The translations under genes and the position numbers were made by a program. Below are positions 19,490 through 28,175 of a DNA stretch of 64,000 bases, in pieces (the stretch's first letter is position 1; each line of letters begins with the position of its first letter). The notes under the pieces were generated by a model. That model made no database searches, was not told the DNA's origin, and worked only from the letters and a program-made list of their open reading frames with translations. Source of the DNA: Bryobacteraceae bacterium (GTDB lineage: Bacteria; Acidobacteriota; Terriglobia; Bryobacterales; Bryobacteraceae); assembly GCA_025056455.1 (NCBI GenBank), contig JANWVY010000010.1:62001-126000 (forward strand), in the 5' to 3' direction.

Positions 19490-19567
19490 GGTTTCTCACC
19501 AGCCCGAGCTGCGCAATCCGCGCGCGCGGATTCGGTCAGCTCCGGCTCCTGGGAAAGGTTTCGGCCC

Positions 19568-20032
19568 CTACGAAGGCTTATAGAACAACACCAGCCCTGC
19601 CCCCAGCGACGCCAACAGATATCCCACCCAAAGCAGCGGGTTCGGCGCCTCCTTCGGCGGGTGGGTGATCATGGAGACCAGCACGTTAATCAGAGGAGCA
19701 AGTCCAAACACGAGGGGCATGACGTAGGCCGGAACACCCCCGTTGCGAAAAGCGAGAATAATAAAGATGGCGCCCAAGGCTCCCAGCGCCCCCGCCAGCG
19801 TGGCCGAAAGCGTGCCCTCCATCTTGAAGCCGTTGAGCTGCCCTTGGGAAGAAAGCATCAACACCGGCACGAGCACCGCCACGAGAAAATACGCCACGCC
19901 AACACACAGCAAGGCGCGCAAAGGATTCCCCAGTTGCACTTGACCTTTGTGTAGCGTAGGTCCGTACATCCCCCAAGCCAAAGCTGCCCCGAGAGCAAAG
20001 GCCACCCAAAGCATCGATTTTTTCCTCTCCAT
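19568..20032 (-). CDS. Small EamA-like membrane protein
   Basis: This 154-residue protein is very hydrophobic, with about five predicted membrane helices (ALGAALAWGMYGP, LLCVGVAYFLVAVLV, GALGALGAIFIILAF, FGLAPLINVLVSM, LLASLGAGLVLFY). The order resembles one half of a drug/metabolite (EamA) transporter, which normally has ten helices, so it would have to work as a dimer. The function is unknown. The ATG at 20032 is chosen over a TTG one codon earlier. It lies downstream of the TonB receptor gene on the same strand. Confidence 0.65.
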   Translation of the reverse strand: MERKKSMLWVAFALGAALAWGMYGPTLHKGQVQLGNPLRALLCVGVAYFLVAVLVPVLMLSSQGQLNGFKMEGTLSATLAGALGALGAIFIILAFRNGGVPAYVMPLVFGLAPLINVLVSMITHPPKEAPNPLLWVGYLLASLGAGLVLFYKPS

Positions 20033-20080
20033 CAACTCTGTTTCGCCCTTACTTGGTTGGACCCCCCAATTCGTTGCTGG

Positions 20081-23000
20081 CTAAAAAGCAAAGCGCAAGG
20101 CAAACTGAATTTGCCGGGATGAAGTGACCGTCGTGCGGATACGGCCAAGCGAACCGAGCGGCGCCTCGTTATCTGCCGCCCCAGTAAAAGCCAACAAGCT
20201 TGGGACCCCGAAGTTCGCACGGTTGAAGAGATTGAAAACTTCGCAACGGAACTGGATGTTGCCGCTCTCACCCAGCTTCGCCCAGCGCGTGTTCTTGATC
20301 AAGGCAAAGTCCACGTTGCGAAGATTCGGACCAATCAGCGCGCCCCGGCCCAAGTTCCCGAGCGTACCAGCTGGGGGCAGAACGAAGGCCGCCGGATCGA
20401 AATAGCGGTCCGGACTGCCCAGGATTGCGCTCTGATGGGTAAAACCAGGAGCCATACTGGGACGGTCGAAACCGAGACCCGGTCCCAGCGACGGAGACCA
20501 TTGGGACCGCGAGCGGTTGCGCGCTACGAAAACCGTAAGCGGGTTGCCGCTTCGCGCCTGCGCAATGCCCGCGAGCTCCCAACCATCTAGTAATTTGCCT
20601 TGTACACCACGCAAGCTCTTGGCAAACGGGATGGCCCAGGAATAGTTCATCACCCAGTTGTGCTTTGCGTGATAGTCGGCCAGCCCTTTGTTGTATTGAA
20701 AGCCAGGATATTCGGGCATAGCAGTCGTCGTGCCGTTGGTGGCGTCAGAAAAGAAAGTGGAGGCCTGCGTGGTGTCAATGTTTCGCGAGAACGTATAGGA
20801 AGACTGAAAGCTGAATCCTGAATTCCAGCGCTTGCGTACTTCCCAAAGAAAAGCGTTATACCAAGAATTTCCGTCGCTCTTCTTCAATTCAATCGTGGAA
20901 AACGCAGGATTCTGGCGTGGCGCATTCAGAGGGAAAAACAGCGTCCCATCTTCCCGCCGGATGGGAATGGCCGTATTGGCATCCGTGCTGCGCCACAAGT
21001 GAATGCCTCGCGAACCCGCGTAGCCAAATGTAACCAGCGTGTCAAAGGGAAGCTGTCGCTGTACGTTTATGTTCCAAACCTGTACGTACGGATTTTTAAT
21101 GTTCCATTCCACAGGCCGGATTGTGTTTCCAACGCCTCGTTCAAACTGCGGCACTGGAAAAGTGGGATTCGCGATGATGAGCCGCGGCGTCGCCGGTGGA
21201 TTCGTTACCGTCACAATTAGGTTCTGCTGGTTGTTCGTGTTCCAGTAAATTCCATAGCCAGCGCGCACCGCCGTCTTGCCATCACCGGATGGATCCCAAG
21301 CTATCCCAACCCGTGGCGAGATATTGCGATACGTCGGATTTTGGTAGAGCTGGCCAACCGTGGGAGCAGGATCCATCAGATTGATCAGCGCCGAATCCCG
21401 CCCGTAAATATCAATCGGCGTTGTCGAAAACTCATACCTCACCCCGAGATTCAACGTCAGCCGGCGGCTCACTCGCCAGGTATCCTGCGCGTAAAAGGCG
21501 GAAAGTGTAAATCGCCAGTAGCGATCAAGCGCACCGCGGGGATCAAGTCCCAGGTAACGCTGCGGACGGTTTTGTAAAAAGTCAGTGATGCTGGCGAAGG
21601 TGAAAATGCCAAGCGCAAACGTCGGATTCACCATGTTATCGCGGTAGCGCTCAGCCATGGCCCCAAACTTAAATAGGTGGGCTCCCCGGTTGTAGCTCAC
21701 GCCATCCTCAATGCCAAAAATATTTTGCGTGAGTTTTACATTCACGGAAGTCTGCGGACCGAAGCGTCCCGGTATACCCCCAATGTCAATGCCTCCCATC
21801 ATCGTTCGGCCCGGGACAAAGGCAGGCAGCGGAGGATTCAGATTGGCTTGAACATCTTGTCCAATCCGCGTGCGGCTAAAGCTAGCTCGGAGTGTGTTCA
21901 GCAGCGAGTTCGACAGCGCCACACGATGCTCGGCGGTCAAGAACTGGTTGCGCGAAAGAAAGGTGCGGGGAAACTGCGGGTAATCTGTAGGCAACTCTTG
22001 AGCTGCGTCATCCGCCGTGTAGCGAACAAACAGCTGGCTGCGCTCGCTTAAATTGTGGTCATAGCGCGCCTGGCCAAAATTTTGATCGAGCAGCTGGTTG
22101 TAGCGGAAAATGTGCTCGCCGAGACCAAAACCAGCCGAACGCCGCCCTGGCGTCGGAAGCGGAAAAGCCTCTAGATAGGGACGGATCACAGGATCAATGG
22201 GCGCAATCTGGCCCGAGCGCGCCGCCAGATCCGGAACGATCGTGAGAATCGTGCGCCCTTTGCGTTCTCTCAACGTTTCGTAGCCGACAAAGAAGAAAGA
22301 TTTGTCGCGCCGGATTGGCCCCCCAAGCGTGGCGCCTAGCTGGTTGCGCTTGAACTCGGGGCGAACATCGTCGAAATAGTCTCGTGAGTCGAGATTGTCA
22401 TTGCGGTGGAAGTAGACAACGCCGCCATGAAAGTCATTGGTGCCCGACTTCGTCAGCACATTAAACTGACCGCCAGAATTCCGTCCGAATTCGGCGCTGT
22501 ACGAGTTCACTTCCACGCGGAATTCCCGGATGGTTTCTGTACCGAGAGCAGTTGACGCCGCACTGCCAGCCGGGCCGTTGGTGAAATCGTTCATCGGCGT
22601 CCCATCAAGCAGGTACACGTTCGAGCGAGGATCTTGACCGTTAATGCTCATCCCTAGACCGTGGGCCACTACGGAGCCGCCATCGCGATGCGGGTAGGCC
22701 ACCACACCCGGTTGCAGCAGGGCTAGATCTGTCCAGTTGCGACCATTGAGCGGCAGCTCACGAATGGCGTTCTCCCCCACTAGATAGCTGAGCTCGTGCG
22801 TGCTTGTGTTCACCGAAGAAGCTTGCCCGGTAACAGTAACCTCTTGGCTCATGTCGCCAAGTTCGAGGGTGAAATCTAGTCGCAGTTGCTGAGCCACCGT
22901 GAGCTCGACATTCTTGCGGACAACGGGACGAAAACCGTTTCGTTCCACGCGTAACTCGTAGTTTCCAGCTGGCAGCCCGCTGAGAACGTATTCTCCCGTA

Positions 23001-23191
23001 GCGTTAGAAATCGCCACGCGGACGAATTTCCGTTCGAGATTGATCGCGGAGACTTTTCCATCCTTCAACACCGCTCCCGAAGGATCAGAGAGAACGCCGC
23101 TAATGTTGGCTGCCGTTTGACTCCACAGCAGGTGTGGGAAAGTGAAAACCCAGGCCCGAAAGACGGCGCGGCTGTACGCTAACCGGATCAC
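20081..23191 (-). CDS. TonB-dependent receptor with carboxypeptidase-regulatory domain
   Basis: This 1036-residue outer-membrane receptor is of the type expanded in Acidobacteria. After a signal-like N-terminus (residues 1-25, GTG start) comes a carboxypeptidase-regulatory (Ig-like) domain at about 27-110 (SGVLSDPSGAVLKDGKV, GEYVLSGLPAGNYELRV). A plug domain follows at about 115-235 (IRELPLNGRNWTDLALLQPG, SAEFGRNSGGQFNVLTKSG), then the beta-barrel, ending in FALRFAF with the terminal Phe typical of outer-membrane proteins. The substrate is unknown; in this lineage they are usually linked to glycan or peptide uptake. The length is normal, unlike the truncated relative near 33-35 kb. Confidence 0.93.
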   Translation of the reverse strand: MIRLAYSRAVFRAWVFTFPHLLWSQTAANISGVLSDPSGAVLKDGKVSAINLERKFVRVAISNATGEYVLSGLPAGNYELRVERNGFRPVVRKNVELTVAQQLRLDFTLELGDMSQEVTVTGQASSVNTSTHELSYLVGENAIRELPLNGRNWTDLALLQPGVVAYPHRDGGSVVAHGLGMSINGQDPRSNVYLLDGTPMNDFTNGPAGSAASTALGTETIREFRVEVNSYSAEFGRNSGGQFNVLTKSGTNDFHGGVVYFHRNDNLDSRDYFDDVRPEFKRNQLGATLGGPIRRDKSFFFVGYETLRERKGRTILTIVPDLAARSGQIAPIDPVIRPYLEAFPLPTPGRRSAGFGLGEHIFRYNQLLDQNFGQARYDHNLSERSQLFVRYTADDAAQELPTDYPQFPRTFLSRNQFLTAEHRVALSNSLLNTLRASFSRTRIGQDVQANLNPPLPAFVPGRTMMGGIDIGGIPGRFGPQTSVNVKLTQNIFGIEDGVSYNRGAHLFKFGAMAERYRDNMVNPTFALGIFTFASITDFLQNRPQRYLGLDPRGALDRYWRFTLSAFYAQDTWRVSRRLTLNLGVRYEFSTTPIDIYGRDSALINLMDPAPTVGQLYQNPTYRNISPRVGIAWDPSGDGKTAVRAGYGIYWNTNNQQNLIVTVTNPPATPRLIIANPTFPVPQFERGVGNTIRPVEWNIKNPYVQVWNINVQRQLPFDTLVTFGYAGSRGIHLWRSTDANTAIPIRREDGTLFFPLNAPRQNPAFSTIELKKSDGNSWYNAFLWEVRKRWNSGFSFQSSYTFSRNIDTTQASTFFSDATNGTTTAMPEYPGFQYNKGLADYHAKHNWVMNYSWAIPFAKSLRGVQGKLLDGWELAGIAQARSGNPLTVFVARNRSRSQWSPSLGPGLGFDRPSMAPGFTHQSAILGSPDRYFDPAAFVLPPAGTLGNLGRGALIGPNLRNVDFALIKNTRWAKLGESGNIQFRCEVFNLFNRANFGVPSLLAFTGAADNEAPLGSLGRIRTTVTSSRQIQFALRFAF

Positions 23192-23443
23192 GGTTCAACT
23201 CCCAGAAGGCGTAGTTACTTTCTTGCGCGGCGGACTTTTTGGCGACGTCCGTTCGGACACCAGGCTGACGAACGCCCCGGTTCTCCCCGTAACCCAGCCC
23301 CTTCTTTTCGCCGCCTCTTCACACTATAACGCAACCGAAAAACCGCAGTGAATGGCCTGCGCCTAGGCTAGCAACAGCCAAACTGCTTTCGGCTCGCCTG
23401 CAACTCGCTGCAAGCTTGCCCAGCCGTGTTATAGCCTAACGGC

Positions 23444-24679
23444 ATGCCCGACAGCAGGAGAATCTTTCTGTCCCAGAGTGCCTGGTCCTGGCTGACCCGG
23501 TGGTGGACGTTCGGCCTTGGAACCACGGCGCTCGCCAAGAAGCGTTCCGTCTATGACGAGCTCGGCATTCGCCCCATTCTCAATTTCCGCGGTACCCACA
23601 CAACCATCGGCGCCTCAAAACAATGGCCGGAGCTGCATGCTGCCATGGAAGAAGCCTCTAGACACTATGTTTCGCTTGACGAGCTGCAAGACCGGGTCGG
23701 CGAGAGGCTAGCCAAGCTGATCGGAACAGAGGCCGCGATGGTCACTACTGGATGCGCTGGCGCCATCACACTCGCCACCTGCGCTTGTGTAGCCGGCGAC
23801 AATCCACAAGCCATTCGAAAACTTCCCGAGATCAACGGATTGAAGAGCGAAGTTTTGGTTTTGAAGTTGCACCGTAACGGCTATGATCATGCCGTGCGCG
23901 CGGCTGGCGTGCAGTTGGTGGAAGTCGAAAACAGCGAGCAATTGCGAAACGCCATCAACCAGAACACGGCGATGATGTACTTCCTCGGTGGCACTAGCGG
24001 CGATTGGACCTGGCCGGAGTCGCTGTCCTATCAAGAGGCCCTCAAAATCCTCAAGCCAGCGGGGGTGCCACTGCTCGTTGATGCGGCAAATATGCTACCG
24101 CCCTGGGACAACATCCGAAAACTGGCGGCGGCCGGCGTGGACCTCATCGCCATGAGTGGAGGCAAACATATGCGTGGACCGCAATGTTCGGGGATTCTCG
24201 CGGGGCGCAAGGACCTCGTGGCCGCGGCCCGTCTGAATACCAACCCGCATTCCGACAGTCTGGGCCGAGGCATGAAGGTCGGACGGGAGGAAATCATCGG
24301 CCTCTGGCTGGCGGCGGAAAAATACGCTGCGCTTGACTTCGAGGCTCTGGACAAGATCTGCCTCCAACAGGCCGAATTCCTGCGCCAAGAACTCGCTCAA
24401 ATCGACGGCTTGCGAACTTCGTTTGCACCCTTTGATCGAACCCGGAAAGTGCGCCGCGTCATTGTGGAGTGGGACGAAAAGCAACTTCAATTAACGGCGG
24501 CTGAATGCGAACGCCAGTTGATGGAAGGCTCGCCGCGCATCGCTGTCTTGCGCCATTCGCCGCAAGGGCTCATGTTCACGGTGTTCATGAACGATCCGGG
24601 TGATGAACGGGCAGCCGTGAAGAGAATGCGCGAGATTTTCGCCAACGCCCGCACCGCTCAGCTTGCAGGCCGCCGTTAA
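23444..24679 (+). CDS. SelA-like PLP-dependent enzyme with Tat-like leader
   Basis: This 411-residue fold-type I PLP enzyme belongs to the SelA/D-glucosaminate-6-phosphate ammonia-lyase-like group. The core begins at about residue 38 (YDELGIRPILNFRGTHTTIG). The PLP phosphate/ring region is near MVTTGCAGAITLAT, the Asp is in PLLVDAANMLPP, and the probable Schiff-base Lys is in MSGGKHMRGPQCSG. The N-terminus (SRRIFL then a hydrophobic run) looks like a Tat signal, which is odd for a PLP enzyme. No selB, selC or selD is nearby, so selenocysteine synthesis is unlikely. The 3' end overlaps the convergent small gene by 4 bp. Confidence 0.82.
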   Translation: MPDSRRIFLSQSAWSWLTRWWTFGLGTTALAKKRSVYDELGIRPILNFRGTHTTIGASKQWPELHAAMEEASRHYVSLDELQDRVGERLAKLIGTEAAMVTTGCAGAITLATCACVAGDNPQAIRKLPEINGLKSEVLVLKLHRNGYDHAVRAAGVQLVEVENSEQLRNAINQNTAMMYFLGGTSGDWTWPESLSYQEALKILKPAGVPLLVDAANMLPPWDNIRKLAAAGVDLIAMSGGKHMRGPQCSGILAGRKDLVAAARLNTNPHSDSLGRGMKVGREEIIGLWLAAEKYAALDFEALDKICLQQAEFLRQELAQIDGLRTSFAPFDRTRKVRRVIVEWDEKQLQLTAAECERQLMEGSPRIAVLRHSPQGLMFTVFMNDPGDERAAVKRMREIFANARTAQLAGRR

Positions 24680-24840
24680 GTCCGTGTTCGGTTCCCCAGT
24701 GTGGCCAGCACGAACCAGACCACCGTCCCTACGAACAGCCAGTTCCGGTAAGCCTGCTCACCCATCACTCCCCAAAAAAAGGAAACGGCAGCCCACAATC
24801 CTATGACCAGACCCAGGCTGGCCAGCCACATTCGCTTCAC
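24676..24840 (-). CDS. Tiny membrane protein coupled to the NCS1-like permease
   Basis: This 54-residue protein starts with GTG at 24840, overlapping the stop of the permease gene (GTGA), so translation is likely coupled. It is mostly two hydrophobic helices (LASLGLVIGLWAAVSFFWGV and NWLFVGTVVWFVLATL) joined by a short polar loop. I do not recognise the family. The position suggests an accessory subunit or small partner of the transporter. A longer frame reaching 24909 lies inside the permease gene and was rejected. Confidence 0.6.
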   Translation of the reverse strand: MKRMWLASLGLVIGLWAAVSFFWGVMGEQAYRNWLFVGTVVWFVLATLGNRTRT

Positions 24841-26204
24841 TGGCTCACCCTCCGCTTCCAGTTCAAACCAACGTAGAGCGCAATGGCGAACAGATAGCAG
24901 GGCAACCACCGGAAAAATAAATGCAAAGGCAAGATGAGGCTAACAGCCAGCGACCCCACCCACACTAGTAAAACTTTCCAATTCAGCGCCAGCTTCTCGC
25001 GCTCAGCCTGAAATTGCGGGATTCCGAGGCGGGGAAAGATCCAGTGCTCCGTGAGGACGACCGCGCCGATGGGCATCAGCACCAGGCCATAAATCGCGAC
25101 ATAGTCTAAAAGCCGAACGAAAAATACCGGGAAACAAGCCAAAATCGAAGTGACAATCCCCGTGTAGAGCGTCAGTTTCCATCTGGGCCAGTCCGGCGTC
25201 ACACTTTGCAGCGCCAGCCCCGCTCGATAAAGCGTGGGATTAGCCGTTGTCCATCCGGCAATGGCGACGGCCAGCACCCCCGCAAGACCGGCTGCATGGT
25301 AGGCCATGCGACCAGGGTCGAGGTTGCGATCCACAGCCGCTACCATCAAACCTGAGCAGATCCAAGCCATATAGTGGCCGGGGAAAATACCTGTGGCCGA
25401 GAAGATCCCATACCACCAGCGCTTGGCGTAACGAAATAACGCCATATCAGACAACCCGATATGCATAGCCAGGTTGGCGAACCAGGCAAAGAAGGCAATC
25501 TGCCAGAATCCAAAGGGCTCTTGTCCTGCGACTGCGCGACCATTCCAAACCCTAGTTTCCAGCACACTCCAAAGGTTGCTCAAATCCGGGCGGACGCCCA
25601 GCGAAGGAAGAGTCGCAATCGCGCCCGCCAAAAAGATCATGAACAGCCACGGCGAACACACGCCGGCAAAGCGGCTGACCGCCGTAAAACCAACAACCGC
25701 AAGGACCGTGAACAGAAGACCGAGCCCGATAGTCAGCAGCACCCAAGCAGCGCTGTTTGGAAGAAAGTCGGTCAAGGCTGGCGTAGGGATGCGCAAGCCT
25801 AACCCGATTGCCGTCGCGCTGACGGAGATCATGGCGCCCGCTAGAATGCAATACAACAAAGCGTTGGCGACGTTATACAGAAATGTGAGACTCGGCCCAG
25901 CAATCCTCCTCAAATACCAGTAGAGAGTGAGTCGAGTCTCCACGGCAATTGGGCAGCAGATAAAAGTCCAGGAAAGAACGGCCAGCAGATTCCCCACTAA
26001 TAAGCCAAGCAAAAGATCCCGCGCCGTTACGCCGTGCAAGACGAAAAAAGCTCCAATTACAAATTCGGTTGCAGCGATATGCTCGCCAGCAAACAGGGCG
26101 GCAAACCGGCCAGCACCCTGGAGTTTATCTGGGTGCACGGGCTCGCGGTCAAACTCATGAAGCCGGTCCATGCGAGCGGCAAGTTCAGCCAGTTGCGAAG
26201 GCAT
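24837..26204 (-). CDS. NCS1-like purine/cytosine permease family protein
   Basis: This is a polytopic inner-membrane protein of about 455 residues with roughly twelve hydrophobic segments. The N-terminal cytoplasmic part and the first helices (GEHIAATEFVIGAFFVLHG, LLLGLLVGNLLAVLSW) and the later GYHAAGLAGV-like and AIAGWTTANPTLYRAG segments match the NCS1 nucleobase:cation symporter layout. The substrate is not assignable. The ATG at 26204 is preferred over a TTG at 26252. It is followed by the overlapping small membrane gene. Confidence 0.75.
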   Translation of the reverse strand: MPSQLAELAARMDRLHEFDREPVHPDKLQGAGRFAALFAGEHIAATEFVIGAFFVLHGVTARDLLLGLLVGNLLAVLSWTFICCPIAVETRLTLYWYLRRIAGPSLTFLYNVANALLYCILAGAMISVSATAIGLGLRIPTPALTDFLPNSAAWVLLTIGLGLLFTVLAVVGFTAVSRFAGVCSPWLFMIFLAGAIATLPSLGVRPDLSNLWSVLETRVWNGRAVAGQEPFGFWQIAFFAWFANLAMHIGLSDMALFRYAKRWWYGIFSATGIFPGHYMAWICSGLMVAAVDRNLDPGRMAYHAAGLAGVLAVAIAGWTTANPTLYRAGLALQSVTPDWPRWKLTLYTGIVTSILACFPVFFVRLLDYVAIYGLVLMPIGAVVLTEHWIFPRLGIPQFQAEREKLALNWKVLLVWVGSLAVSLILPLHLFFRWLPCYLFAIALYVGLNWKRRVSQ

Positions 26205-26285
26205 AAGGCTGATTATGGTATCAGATTGATGCTGATTTCGAACGCTGAGCAACGCCGTCTAGCGGCTTTCTACGCGGCATCCGTC

Positions 26286-26744
26286 TCAGCGGTGGTGAGC
26301 AATTTCTGGAATTCTAAACGGCAACGGCGACCGCCGGACGGGAGAAACAAATTCGAGCCGCACAGTATCCCCCTCCACCGTGTCGCTCCAAAACGAGTGA
26401 TCCTCGTGCGGACCCTTGCCAGTGTAAGGACCATAACATCGCTTGCCATCTTGCTCGCAGACTCGAACCGTAGCCCGGCCCGTGTCAAAGTCTGTGAATC
26501 GGACTCGCAGAGAGCGGGCGCCTGGCGAGCGGATTTCCAACCTCCACTGGTAGTTACCATCACTCAACCGCTTCCACCGGCCTTTGCGATGGGCCTGCTC
26601 CGGCAAGTTTCGATGAACTCCGACAGTAGGCGCTGGACCTGGTTGCCGTAAGGTCGCCAGCTCGCCGGGTGTCAGCGGTTTCAGCTGAATCTTTCCAGAA
26701 AACACGAGCAACGGAAGACAAAACAAAATGGCTGCGCCGCGCAA
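26286..26744 (-). CDS. Stand-alone homologue of the protease N-terminal domain
   Basis: This 152-residue exported protein (hydrophobic leader at residues 3-17, TTG start) is not a known enzyme. It aligns well with the region before the protease domain in the upstream gene. Both contain HR(N/D)LPEQ, IRSPGA-xx-LRV-x-FT-x-FD-x-G, GPYTG(K/R)G and FWSD in the same order and spacing. It begins 3 bp after the stop of the PPC-repeat frame, so the genes are one operon with likely coupled translation. A role as a separate prodomain-like chaperone, inhibitor or binding partner is inference. No catalytic residues are visible. Confidence 0.65.
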   Translation of the reverse strand: MRGAAILFCLPLLVFSGKIQLKPLTPGELATLRQPGPAPTVGVHRNLPEQAHRKGRWKRLSDGNYQWRLEIRSPGARSLRVRFTDFDTGRATVRVCEQDGKRCYGPYTGKGPHEDHSFWSDTVEGDTVRLEFVSPVRRSPLPFRIPEIAHHR

Positions 26745-26747
26745 GCC

Positions 26748-28175
26748 CTACTCCTGCCTTCCCACGCCGCCCTCAGTGGCGTAAACCTTTTTCTTTGCCG
26801 CCAGCGGCAGCTCATCCACAGAGGTCACAGGTTTTTCCCGCAGCCCTTTGTGTTTTCGATCACTCTTCAATCCATGCAGGAAGACCCGTAAGCGCGGCCG
26901 CAGCGTGACGCCATCTTTCGGCACATCTTTGGCAGCCTCGGTGCTGATGCTTGCAACCAGAGATCCCGTCGCAGGAGTGTTTAGGCTGAAAAGACCAAGT
27001 CCGATATGATAGGTGCCTGCGCGTAGAGGCGGACGGCTCGTGGGCACGATCGAAATCTCTTCGTTCCCACTTTCCGAAAAAGAAGCATAGTCTGCCAGCA
27101 AAGCTCCCGTCGGAGTGAGTTGGGGCGGCGCACCGAAACGAACAAAGAGGTCTAAGTCGATCTCGGGAGAATCCGCCTCGACAGCGATATCAAGACGTGT
27201 GGCTCCTTCGGGCACGGTGATTTGAAAACCATCGCGGCCAGCGAAAAGCGTGGGTGTCATCACCGCGGGCAAGCGGAACTGTACCGGAATTCCGCTGCGA
27301 AGCGTCGTGCCCGAAGTGAACTCGAAGCTCTCGCGTTCCACGGTCGCAGTGATCACCCCGCTAGCGGGCCTGCTGCGGCTGAAGACGCCAATGCTAATGA
27401 AATAAGCGCCGGCAACAAGAGGCGGCTGGCTCGAAAGGTCAATGACGAGCGTCTCGTCCCCACTGCGAGACATGGCCGCGTAGTCTGCCAGAATGTTCCC
27501 TTCGCGGTCGACGTCATTATCCTGGCCAAAACGAACGAACAAGTCGGTGTCTACGCTGGGATCATCCGCTTTCAGTTCCACGGTTAGCCGGCTAGCGCCT
27601 GGTGGTACGTCAATCCGGAAGCTGCGATTGCCCACAAAGAGCGTGTTCTGCGGAACGGGTGGCAGGGAGAACTTCACGCCTACGCCGGAAGTCAGCACGG
27701 TAACGGCGGATGGAGCTGGCGGAGGCGGCGTCGTGGAGACCGTGGCGGTGAGGAAACCCGTGACCTCCGCACCTTTGGTGAACAGGCCGAGCGCGATGAA
27801 GTAGGTACCTGCTCGCAAGGAAGGGGAGGAGGTCGGCAAAATCACCAGGGTGGCCGCACCGGAAGGAGCCTCCACCATATGGTCCGCCACGGCAACCCCA
27901 TCCCGCACCACGACGTCTTGACCGAAGCGAGCGTAAAGGTCAAGGTCCGCCGGCCCGGAAGCCGTCGAGGCGGATAGGCGAATCTCCAGCCGGTTCGCTC
28001 CCTGCGGAACTTGCACTCGGAATCCGCGATTGCCCGCAAAAAGCGTTGGCGCGCTCACCGCAGTCAGCCGGAACGGCGTGGCTACGCCACTGGTGAGCGT
28101 GACCGGTCCCGTGACCGGAGGCGGGGGCGCAGCTATCGTTGTGATTGTTGCGGTCACAGTGGCTTGGACGATCAC
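26748..28175 (-). CDS. PPC-repeat protein, 3' part of a frameshifted protease gene
   Basis: This open frame of 475 codons holds three more pre-peptidase C-terminal (PPC) type repeats (starts near 28105, 27700 and 27305) of the same kind as in the upstream frame, each with the pattern TSGV..F.L..V..PTLF.G..GF.I.VP and DLYARFGQD. The C-terminal 60 residues are basic and end in LAAKKKVYATEGG. In an intact gene this would be the continuation of the protease. The two frames join at the CCCCGGGG tract 28175-28182. It has no signal peptide of its own and probably no independent start. Confidence 0.75.
   Translation of the reverse strand: MIVQATVTATITTIAAPPPPVTGPVTLTSGVATPFRLTAVSAPTLFAGNRGFRVQVPQGANRLEIRLSASTASGPADLDLYARFGQDVVVRDGVAVADHMVEAPSGAATLVILPTSSPSLRAGTYFIALGLFTKGAEVTGFLTATVSTTPPPPAPSAVTVLTSGVGVKFSLPPVPQNTLFVGNRSFRIDVPPGASRLTVELKADDPSVDTDLFVRFGQDNDVDREGNILADYAAMSRSGDETLVIDLSSQPPLVAGAYFISIGVFSRSRPASGVITATVERESFEFTSGTTLRSGIPVQFRLPAVMTPTLFAGRDGFQITVPEGATRLDIAVEADSPEIDLDLFVRFGAPPQLTPTGALLADYASFSESGNEEISIVPTSRPPLRAGTYHIGLGLFSLNTPATGSLVASISTEAAKDVPKDGVTLRPRLRVFLHGLKSDRKHKGLREKPVTSVDELPLAAKKKVYATEGGVGRQE

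Noticed and set aside
23444-24679. Selenocysteine synthase proper (SelA)
   Set aside because: The fold fits but no selB, selC or selD is near, and the Tat-type leader argues for another role.
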